DNA of 64,000 bases, taken from contig CADBNF010000072.1 of NCBI GenBank assembly GCA_902796005.1, positions 1 to 64,000 on the forward strand. The letters run 5' to 3'. Positions 48,853 through 56,504 of the stretch are shown piece after piece. The stretch comes from an uncultured Lachnospiraceae bacterium. GTDB taxonomy: Bacteria; Bacillota; Clostridia; Lachnospirales; Lachnospiraceae. Made by a program: the position numbers and the translations under genes. Within the stretch, counting starts at the first letter, position 1. Each line of letters begins with the position of its first letter. The notes below the pieces were generated by a model that had not been told where the DNA came from, did not search any database, and was given only the letters and a program-made list of their open reading frames with translations.

Positions 48853-51588
48853 ATGAAGAAATATACAGGAAGAGTATTGGCAGGGGTATTGTCTGCCGTT
48901 TTACTGCTGTCCTCCGTGTCGGCGCGGCTGCTTTACGCGGATGAGACGGATCCGGCGCAGGAAACCGTTCTGACGGAGACACCGGAGGCAGAGGCCGAAG
49001 AAACGGCGGCACCCGGAGACACTGAGACGGCTGAACAGCCCGTAGACGGGACGGCGGAGCCGGCAAAAAGCGTAACCGTCCGGGACGTGAACGGAGACGA
49101 ACGGCAGTTTGCCGTACAGTTAACGGGCTATGAAAGCGGAAGAAACGTGCGGGCCGCGGTCTGGAGTGAGACGAACGGCCAGGACGACCTTATCTGGTAC
49201 GACATGCGGGAGTCCGGCGGCGTATATACCGTGACATTTTCGACCTCTTCCCACAGGGGGAACGGCCGGTACTTCGCCGATCTCTGGGACATGTCGGCCT
49301 CTGCCTACGTGGGCGGAGAGACCTTTAAGGTAAGCGAGGTGTCACCGGCGGAGATTTCCGTGGAGAATCCCGACGGAGAAGCGGGCACCTGCCGGATAAC
49401 GGTAAAGGGCGCTGCCTGCCCCTCCGGGGTTGCCCGGGTACAGGTTCCCACCTGGTGCGCCTCGGACCAGAGCGATATCCTCTGGTATGATGCGGTTTAC
49501 GATGAGGAAAATGACCTCTGGTATGCGGATATCAGTATCAGGAACCATAAAAACCACAGGGGAAACTATATTTCCCATGTGTATGCGACAAACGGCAACG
49601 GCAGCAAGAACTGCGTAGGCGTTGCGTCCTTCTCCCTGGTCAGGGAAAAGGAACCGGTACTGACCGTTTCCGCAAATGACAGCGAAGGAAGGGTTACCAT
49701 TGTCCTTCCCGCAGAGCTGGCGGAGGGTTATTCCCGGGTACGGGCAGCGGTCTGGACCTCTGTCAATTCCCAGGACGACCTGACCTGGAACACCATGGCC
49801 GCCGGCGCGGACGGGGATTACCGTGTTACGGTATCCTACGATACCCTGCTGCATGAGGGCGAGGTCATCGTCCATGTGTACGGCTGGACCCAGGCCAACG
49901 TTTCCGAATACATAACCAAGGGAACGGCAAAGATTGCCTTCCCCGGCAGTCCCGAGGAGCCGGCAGCCATGACGGCGGAGGCGGACAACGTGAAGGGCAC
50001 GTTCCGCCTGACCGTGGACAATGCCTATGCCAGAAAGGGCATCCGGACCCTGGACATCGCCGTCTGGAGTAAGGCCGGCGGGCAGGACGACCTGATCTGG
50101 TACACTGCCGTACAGAGCGGCGATTCCTACGTGGTGGACGGCAGCTTTGCCGACCACGGGTATGGCGAGGGACTCTATTACTGCCATGCCTACCTGACGG
50201 ACAAAACCGGACGGGAGTCCTTCTGCTGTGCCGCGGAGATGACCTTTACCGACGAGTCGCCGGAGGTGGCCGGCCTGATTGACCTGGGAACGGAAGGCTC
50301 CCTTGAAACAAATTACCAGGCGGTTATTCCGGTAAAGCTGACGCCTGACGCTGCCTCCATCCGGGCAGCGGTCTGGTCCCAGGCATCCGGGCAGGACGAC
50401 CTGCACTGGTATGACGGCATTAAGTCCGGAAGCTTATGGAAAATGAACTTTTCCGTGACGAACCAGCTCAATAAAGACGACGAACCGGATCCCGGCCTGT
50501 ATTACGTCCACGTATATTATCAGACAAATACCGGGGCTTCCCGGTTTGTGAAGGCCTTCACCTTTGAGGTACATGATATCGGCGACGGTATTCTCACCGC
50601 CGATCCCGACGAGGACGGCGGCATTGCGCTGACGGTAAAGGATGTGGATGCGCCGGCCGGCGTGCACCGGGTGCGGGCAGCCGTCTGGTCCGAGAAAAAC
50701 GGCCAGGATGACATCGAATGGCAGGATATGGTCGATGACGGAACCGGCGTCTGGACCGGCTATATCAATGCGGCGAAGCACAATTACGATATCGGCGAAT
50801 TCCACGTGCATATTTATATGCAGCTGGGCAACGGCATCTACGGCTTCTTCAACGGGGCAGACGTTTCCACCAGGATCCGGGAAAATTCCTGGCACCTGGA
50901 CGGAACTCAGGAGGATATCGTCCGCGGACTCTGGCTGTACAATCCGTCCGCTTCCTCCGTAACCTTCCGGATTTATTCCCTGACGGATGGGGAGGAGAGC
51001 GCGCGTGAATACACCGGCAGCAGCGGCACGGGCTTTTTCAGCACGAAGATTTCCATGGTGGATCACAAAACCGCCGGGGATTACTGCCTGCTTGCCTTTG
51101 CGGACGGACAGGAGGTCGTCAATACCGTCTTTACCTGGACCGCTCCGCCCCTGACCCCTGTGATGCAGATGGCGAAGGATCGCCTGGACATCATCGGCTG
51201 GGACCTGCAGGCCGCCTACAGATGGTGCGTGAACATGACCTACTCCAGGGACGCGGGCTACAATTATCAGGTGCCCGCAGGCCGGATCCACTCCGAATAC
51301 TTTGCCGAATACGGGTTTGTGACCCACAACGGCAGGTACCAGGGGAACTGCTATGTCATGGCCGCCTGCTTCACCTATATGGCCAGGCTCCTGGGCTATG
51401 ACGCCTATTTTGTGGAGGGCTGGATCGGCGACCGATATCTGCACAGCTGGTGCGAAATCGTCATCAACGGCACCACCTACGTCTTTGACCCGAATTTCGA
51501 AAACGAGAACCCCGGCAGGAACGGCTACCAGATAACCTACGGCCAGTCCGGCACCTGGAAATACACCAACTGGACCAGGGTAGATTAA
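48853..51588 (+). CDS. Secreted GBS-Bsp-like repeat protein with transglutaminase domain
   Basis: 911 residues. The signal peptide (1-~30) is followed by an acidic Thr/Glu/Pro linker. Six modules of ~100 residues then match the GBS Bsp-like repeat, each with a strand such as VRAAVWSETNGQDDLIWYD near its start. The C-terminal ~130 residues are a transglutaminase/protease-like domain with Cys833 (QGNCYVM), His864 (YLHSWCE) and Asp879 (VFDPN) as the triad. No LPXTG or GW anchor is visible, so it is probably secreted or wall-associated. Such proteins may cross-link or cleave surface proteins or peptidoglycan. The ATG at 48853 follows AAGGGG. Confidence 0.88.
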   Translation: MKKYTGRVLAGVLSAVLLLSSVSARLLYADETDPAQETVLTETPEAEAEETAAPGDTETAEQPVDGTAEPAKSVTVRDVNGDERQFAVQLTGYESGRNVRAAVWSETNGQDDLIWYDMRESGGVYTVTFSTSSHRGNGRYFADLWDMSASAYVGGETFKVSEVSPAEISVENPDGEAGTCRITVKGAACPSGVARVQVPTWCASDQSDILWYDAVYDEENDLWYADISIRNHKNHRGNYISHVYATNGNGSKNCVGVASFSLVREKEPVLTVSANDSEGRVTIVLPAELAEGYSRVRAAVWTSVNSQDDLTWNTMAAGADGDYRVTVSYDTLLHEGEVIVHVYGWTQANVSEYITKGTAKIAFPGSPEEPAAMTAEADNVKGTFRLTVDNAYARKGIRTLDIAVWSKAGGQDDLIWYTAVQSGDSYVVDGSFADHGYGEGLYYCHAYLTDKTGRESFCCAAEMTFTDESPEVAGLIDLGTEGSLETNYQAVIPVKLTPDAASIRAAVWSQASGQDDLHWYDGIKSGSLWKMNFSVTNQLNKDDEPDPGLYYVHVYYQTNTGASRFVKAFTFEVHDIGDGILTADPDEDGGIALTVKDVDAPAGVHRVRAAVWSEKNGQDDIEWQDMVDDGTGVWTGYINAAKHNYDIGEFHVHIYMQLGNGIYGFFNGADVSTRIRENSWHLDGTQEDIVRGLWLYNPSASSVTFRIYSLTDGEESAREYTGSSGTGFFSTKISMVDHKTAGDYCLLAFADGQEVVNTVFTWTAPPLTPVMQMAKDRLDIIGWDLQAAYRWCVNMTYSRDAGYNYQVPAGRIHSEYFAEYGFVTHNGRYQGNCYVMAACFTYMARLLGYDAYFVEGWIGDRYLHSWCEIVINGTTYVFDPNFENENPGRNGYQITYGQSGTWKYTNWTRVD

Positions 51589-51682
51589 AAAACAGTGGAC
51601 AGACCGGGTTTTTCGTGATAGAAAGACAGTGACAGAGTATTATTGAAAATAAGCAGGAAATATACTCATTAAGGAGGATAAC

Positions 51683-52486
51683 ATGAAGAAAAAGATCACA
51701 GCAGCGGTACTTGCTGCCGCCATGACGGCAGCCCTTTTATCCGGCTGCGGCAATAAAGAAGAAGCCGCGGAGGCATCCGCAGCCGTTTCTTCCGTATCGG
51801 AGGCATCCGTCGTATCCGAAGCTTCTTCGGTTTCGGAAGTATCGGAAGTATCTGCGGTATCCGCTTCCTCTGAAGAGGAGGGGCTTCTGGCCGTCATCGG
51901 CGTGCAGGAGGACGGGGCCGAGGAAATCCGGCTGAAAAACTCCACCGGCAGGGACATCACGGGCTTAAGCATCAGCGTTTACGGAGAACCCGAATTCTAT
52001 GACAACCTGCTGAAGGAAGGCGAACCCTTCAAAAACGGAGAGGAGAGGCTCCTCTGCTATAAGGTGCCCGAGAAGACAGAAACCGCAGCCGCCGACGGCC
52101 CGCAGGTGGAACCGGAATACCTGGTTCAGCTGGTTTTTGACGACGGCGTTTCCCGGATTCTCCACAACTTCCCCATGGAAGATGCGAAGGATTGTGAAAT
52201 CTTTGCGGACGACACCCTTGCCTGCATCGTCTACGAAAGCAAATCCACCCATGAAACCGTGAACACCTGGAATGCGGAAGCCAATATCCTCGCCATGGCC
52301 GAGGAGGCCGCCCGTCAGGCCGAAGCCGAGGCCCAGCGCCAGGCCGAAGCCGAAGCTGCCGCCGAGGCCCAGAGACAGGCAGAGGAAGCCGCAGCCGCCG
52401 CTGCAGCAGCCGCCGCAGAGCAGGGCGGACAGCAGAATACGGATGCAGACGGATGCATTCCCGATGATGAGGAAATTTTTAACTGA
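51683..52486 (+). CDS. Lipoprotein with Ala/Glu/Gln coiled-coil tail
   Basis: 267 residues. A lipobox (LLSGCG, Cys22) is followed by a Ser/Val/Glu linker with SVSEAS-type repeats. A globular beta-rich core contains LLAVIGVQEDGAEEIRLKNSTGRDITGLSISVYGEPEFYDN, read here as several strands, and EPEYLVQLVFDDG. The C-terminal ~60 residues are a highly charged helix with QAEAEAQRQAEAEAA-type repeats and an Ala run, probably a coiled coil or wall-spanning stalk. The core resembles DUF-type clostridial lipoproteins but I do not recognise the family. AAGGAGG precedes the ATG. Confidence 0.75.
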   Translation: MKKKITAAVLAAAMTAALLSGCGNKEEAAEASAAVSSVSEASVVSEASSVSEVSEVSAVSASSEEEGLLAVIGVQEDGAEEIRLKNSTGRDITGLSISVYGEPEFYDNLLKEGEPFKNGEERLLCYKVPEKTETAAADGPQVEPEYLVQLVFDDGVSRILHNFPMEDAKDCEIFADDTLACIVYESKSTHETVNTWNAEANILAMAEEAARQAEAEAQRQAEAEAAAEAQRQAEEAAAAAAAAAAEQGGQQNTDADGCIPDDEEIFN

Positions 52487-52522
52487 GACTATACTGTAAC
52501 CATATAAGGACAGCCGAAGGGT

Positions 52523-53566
52523 ATGAAGACAGATAAAGTTAAATACTACAGCTACGCCAGGGCCATTTCCTGCATTGCGATCATATTTATCCATGTGCTC
52601 AGCCAGGGTATCTCCCAGTTTGCGGCATCCATGGGAAATGCGAATATCGCCTACTGGGCGGTCCTCAACAATCTGAAGTGGGGCGTCCCCGTTTTCATGA
52701 TGGTCACCGGCAGCCTGCTTCTGGACGAGGAGAAGGAACTCTCCTTAAAGAAGATCCTCAAAGGCTATACGCTGCGGATCGTAAAGGCCCTGATAGCCTT
52801 CGGCCTGATTTTCGCCCTTCTGGACGCGATCCTGGCCGGCGCCACCGGCGCGGAAGGCGGCTTCGGCCTGGCCTTTGCCACCGGCATCGCCAACATCTTC
52901 ACCGGCCAGAGCTGGGCCCACCTGTGGTATCTTTACGCCCTCATCGGCATCTACCTGCTGCTTCCCTTCTACCGCATCATTGCGGCCAATGCCACGAAAC
53001 AGCAGATGCAGTACCTGTTGGGGATTTACATCGCCTTTCTGTCCATCCTGCCCTTTGTGACCGGCTGGAATGTACGGATTGGCTTTTACATCCACGTATC
53101 CTCCATCTACCCCTTCTGGCTGTTCTTCGGGTATTACCTGAAGAAATGGGGCGTAAAAAAAAGCACCCGCCACTATCTGCTGTGCACGGTGCTTTCGGTG
53201 GTTGCGCTGGTCATCCTGACGGTGATCCGCTGGAAATGCAGCCTTGCCCCGATGGACAGGCTGTTCAATTATTCCTCCATTGTGGTGATTTTCCAGACCT
53301 ACGGGGTTATGGGCCTTCTGCGGTCGCTGAAGTTCAAAAACCGAAGCCTGCCGGACCGTTTCCTTCTGGCCTGCGACAAACAGAGCTTCGGGATTTACCT
53401 CATCCATATGATTTTCATCTGGATTGGCTACAATGCGGCGGGCTGGGATCCCTTCCTGCACGGCGGATTCTTCGGCATCCTCCTGCTGGCGGTGATTTCC
53501 TTCGTCCTGGCCTGGATAGCGACGGTACTGCTGAAAAAGCTGCCCTTCTTCCGGGACATCCTGTAG
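52523..53566 (+). CDS. Acyltransferase-3 family membrane protein (1)
   Basis: 347 residues with about ten hydrophobic helices. The family marker is an early His in the first helix (IIFIHVLSQG), with PVFMMVTGSLLL and the LWYLYALIGIYLLLPFYR helix. These proteins transfer acetyl or other acyl groups from the cytoplasmic CoA ester to cell-wall or capsule sugars outside. The acceptor is unknown. RBS GAAGGG. It converges on a second acyltransferase 3 gene with only 7 bp between stop codons. Confidence 0.9.
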   Translation: MKTDKVKYYSYARAISCIAIIFIHVLSQGISQFAASMGNANIAYWAVLNNLKWGVPVFMMVTGSLLLDEEKELSLKKILKGYTLRIVKALIAFGLIFALLDAILAGATGAEGGFGLAFATGIANIFTGQSWAHLWYLYALIGIYLLLPFYRIIAANATKQQMQYLLGIYIAFLSILPFVTGWNVRIGFYIHVSSIYPFWLFFGYYLKKWGVKKSTRHYLLCTVLSVVALVILTVIRWKCSLAPMDRLFNYSSIVVIFQTYGVMGLLRSLKFKNRSLPDRFLLACDKQSFGIYLIHMIFIWIGYNAAGWDPFLHGGFFGILLLAVISFVLAWIATVLLKKLPFFRDIL

Positions 53567-53573
53567 GCAAAAG

Positions 53574-54617
53574 CTATCTGCCCCCGGCTTTTCCGAAAAA
53601 GAGGAGCCTTGAAAAGCCTCTGCCCACCGCCCTGTTCCCCAGCAGGAGGACGATGCCTGCGGCAAGCGCCAGGCAGATAAAAACGGCCGGAAGCGGGGAA
53701 AAACCGGAGAGAAGGCGGAATTTCAAAAGGAGCCTGCAGATAAATACATGCAGGAGATAGACAGACAGAGAATTGGAGCCGGCGGTGGAAACCGCCGGTA
53801 TTTTTCTGTCCGGAACCAGCACCAGGGCAACGGCGGTCCAGAGGGCCGCGATACCCATGACCACCAGCCGGATGACCGGGCCGGTGCCCGTGGCCGCATA
53901 GCCGTAGGAGCCCCAGAGAACCCGCGGGGTGATCTGCGGAAGCCGCCAGATGAGGGCCAGGCAGAGAACCACAGCGATGACCGTATAAAGGGCTGCGGCA
54001 AAGGAGAGGCGGAAGCCGGTCTGCACGCCCTTCAGATTGGGGTAGCGGGCCAGAAGCTCATCCGCCTTTCGGCTGTTTTCAGTGAGGCGGTTCACCACCG
54101 CCCGGTGCTTCGACAGGTAAAAGCCTGCGAAAAAGAAGGAGGCAAAGACCAGGATCCTGGACAGGGAAAGGGGATAACCGATTTTTCCGGAAAAGCCGGC
54201 CAGGACGGCCGCCGCCGTAAAGCCGGCGATGATCACAAGCTGCAGGACCGGCCTGCCGGTATCGAGCAGGCCGGCAAGAAGGTACCAGACGATCAGGGCG
54301 AACAGGTACCAGAGTATCCAGTAGGGGGTGACAAACTGCAGCCGGAAGGTGCCCGGATGCAGGATAAAGCCGTCAAACAGCAGGAAGATCACCTGGAAGA
54401 GCAGGTAGGGCCAGACCAGGGTTCTCAGGATTTTCTTCAGGTCAAAACGGGCAAAGAACCCGCTGACAAAGACGAACAGGGGCATGTGGAAGGAGTAGAT
54501 GACGCGGTACAGGTAACTGCCGGTCAGGCCGGCGCATTCCAGAAGATGGGCGAATACCACCAGAAAGATCAGTATGCCCTTGATGTTGTCAAATAAATAA
54601 ATCCTTCTGCCGTTCAA
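53574..54617 (-). CDS. Acyltransferase-3 family membrane protein (2)
   Basis: 347 residues with about ten hydrophobic helices. FDNIKGILIFLVVFAHLLE is the first helix with the family Asp and His, then HMPLFVFVSGFF and WYLFALIVWYLL. It is related to the neighbour only at family level. The start appears to be TTG 54617 behind AGGAAAG; no ATG fits. It lies 43 nt downstream of two MoaF-like genes on the same strand and may be the last gene of their transcript. Confidence 0.88.
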   Translation of the reverse strand: MNGRRIYLFDNIKGILIFLVVFAHLLECAGLTGSYLYRVIYSFHMPLFVFVSGFFARFDLKKILRTLVWPYLLFQVIFLLFDGFILHPGTFRLQFVTPYWILWYLFALIVWYLLAGLLDTGRPVLQLVIIAGFTAAAVLAGFSGKIGYPLSLSRILVFASFFFAGFYLSKHRAVVNRLTENSRKADELLARYPNLKGVQTGFRLSFAAALYTVIAVVLCLALIWRLPQITPRVLWGSYGYAATGTGPVIRLVVMGIAALWTAVALVLVPDRKIPAVSTAGSNSLSVYLLHVFICRLLLKFRLLSGFSPLPAVFICLALAAGIVLLLGNRAVGRGFSRLLFFGKAGGR

Positions 54618-54660
54618 TTCTTTCCTGTCCTCTCTGCTCTTAAGGACCGTATCCCGGCCC

Positions 54661-55512
54661 TTATCTTATCCAGTAAATACTTTCCGCATCCACCATCGGG
54701 TGGGGCTCAGGCTCGCCGTAGGCGCCGAAGGTGTAATTCTCCTGATTGCCCTCGGCGTTATAGCCGAAGCTGCGGCCCACGTCATGCAGCCTGTCCATAT
54801 TGATGACGAAGAGCATGGAATTGCCGCTGCCTCTCTCCCGGGCCATCAGCTCCTCCACGAAGGCGAAGAGGTAGATGCCGTCCTTGATTTTGATGTAGCT
54901 GGCCGGTTCCTCGAAGAAATGGCCCTCCTGGGCCTCGCCCTCGGGCATCGGCGTGCCGGAGGCTTTCATTTTCTCGATAAAGGATTCCGGCAGGGCCAGG
55001 CGGTAATACCGTTCACTGGAGTAGATATGGATAACCTCCAGGGTGGCGTAATACCAGTGAATGCACTGGCCCACCATGTCCGCGGTAAAGCCGTGACGCC
55101 GGTTTGCCAGGGTTCCGTCGGGCTTTAAAATGGCGCCGAAGACGTATTCCAGGGAAGGAAGCCTGGGCATTTTGGGGTTCAGGCCTTCGTAGGCAAAGAC
55201 GAAGGTGACCAGGTCCTGCTCCAGGTCCAGCACCAGGGAAAGGCCGGTGCGGGGCCTGCTTCCCGTCATTTCAAAGTTCACGAAATAGATATGATCGTCC
55301 GCCTTCAGGCAGTCATAGGAATAGCAGCCCGCCGGCTCGTCCTTTTTCCCGAAGGAAAGCTTCTCGTTGTCGGTAAAGGCCAGCTCGTAGTCATAGCCGC
55401 TGTCCATCACCAGGGTGTAGCTTTTGCCCGTGAGCTCGTAACACAGGGGCGGACGGTACTGGGAAAGGCCCTCGAAGGTTTTCGGGGCTAAGGGTTTCTG
55501 TTTCCTGATCAT
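54661..55512 (-). CDS. MoaF-like calycin protein (paralogue 3)
   Basis: 283 residues. It shares QYRPPLCYELTGKS, DSGYDYELAFTD, YFVNFEM, SLVLDLEQDLVT, RRHGFTADMVGQCIHWYY and YIKIKDGIYLFAFVEE with its neighbour (55530-56387), so the two are recent tandem duplicates. Both are more distant from the copy at 15006. The two-barrel MoaF fold is inferred from these blocks. The start at 55512 follows AAGGAGAAG. The binding partner or reaction is unknown. Confidence 0.75.
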   Translation of the reverse strand: MIRKQKPLAPKTFEGLSQYRPPLCYELTGKSYTLVMDSGYDYELAFTDNEKLSFGKKDEPAGCYSYDCLKADDHIYFVNFEMTGSRPRTGLSLVLDLEQDLVTFVFAYEGLNPKMPRLPSLEYVFGAILKPDGTLANRRHGFTADMVGQCIHWYYATLEVIHIYSSERYYRLALPESFIEKMKASGTPMPEGEAQEGHFFEEPASYIKIKDGIYLFAFVEELMARERGSGNSMLFVINMDRLHDVGRSFGYNAEGNQENYTFGAYGEPEPHPMVDAESIYWIR

Positions 55513-55529
55513 AATTCTTCTCCTTTTCC

Positions 55530-56387
55530 TTATCTGATCCAGTAATAGCTTTCCTTATCCATCAGTTCATGCTCCACCGGCTCGCCGAAGGCTCCGAAGG
55601 TGTAGTTTTCGGGCTTTCCGTCGAAACCGATGCCGAAGCCCCGGCCCACGTCCTGGAAGCGGTTGAGGTCCATCAGGTAAAGCATGCTGCCGCCGGCGCC
55701 CAGCTCCCGGTGCATCTGCTCCTCCACAAAGGAGAGCAGGTAAATGCCGTCCTTGATTTTGATGTAGTTGGCCGGCTCTTCAAAGAAATGCACAAGGCTC
55801 GGACCGCCGTCCGCGATGGGGGTGCCCCGTTTCTCCATCTTTTTCAGGAAGGAGACGGGCAGGGCGATGCGGTAATACCGTTCGCTGGTGTAGACGTGCA
55901 CCACCTCCATGGTGGAATAATACCAGTGGATGGCCGTGCCGATAAGGTCCGCGGTATAGCCGTGGCGTCTTGTTGCCAGAGTGCCGTCTGGCTGTTCGAT
56001 GGCGCCGAAGACGATTTTCGTGGAGGGCATCTTGGGAAGCTTCGGATTCTTCCCGGTGAAGGCAAATACCGCCGTCACCAGCTGCTGCTCCAGGTCCAGC
56101 ACCAGGGAAAGGCCGGTGCGGATGGGCTGTCCCGGCAGCTCGAAGTTGACAAAATAGGTGGTATCCTCGGCCTTCAGGCATTCATAGGGGGTGGTTACCG
56201 CCTCTTTTCCCTTCTCGGTGAGGCTTAAGACCCGGTCATCCGTAAAGGCCAGCTCATAGTCATAGCCGCTGTCCAGCACCAGGGTAAAGGTTTTCCCCGT
56301 AAGCTCAAAGCAGAGGGGCGGGCGGTACTGGGAGAAGCCGTCGAATTGTTTGGGAAATTCCAGCTTGTTGTTTTTCTTTTCTTTCAT
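55530..56387 (-). CDS. MoaF-like calycin protein (paralogue 2)
   Basis: 285 residues. The same blocks as paralogue 3 are present: SQYRPPLCFELTGKTF, DSGYDYELAFTDD, RRHGYTADLIGTAIHWYY, VHVYTSERYYRIALP and YIKIKDGIYLLSFVEEQ. AGGAGG lies upstream of adjacent ATGs at 56390 and 56387; the second has the better spacing. It is the first gene of a probable minus-strand unit (paralogue 2, paralogue 3, acyltransferase) and is divergent from the GH3 gene. Confidence 0.75.
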   Translation of the reverse strand: MKEKKNNKLEFPKQFDGFSQYRPPLCFELTGKTFTLVLDSGYDYELAFTDDRVLSLTEKGKEAVTTPYECLKAEDTTYFVNFELPGQPIRTGLSLVLDLEQQLVTAVFAFTGKNPKLPKMPSTKIVFGAIEQPDGTLATRRHGYTADLIGTAIHWYYSTMEVVHVYTSERYYRIALPVSFLKKMEKRGTPIADGGPSLVHFFEEPANYIKIKDGIYLLSFVEEQMHRELGAGGSMLYLMDLNRFQDVGRGFGIGFDGKPENYTFGAFGEPVEHELMDKESYYWIR

Positions 56388-56504
56388 CATCTGACCTCCT
56401 GTGGTACAATAAAAGAAAGCCGGCAAGAAAGAGGGCTCCCGGTATGAAAGCAGCTCTTACGTATCTGTTCCTACTATATTCTATGATAAACCCGGAGGTT
56501 TTGT

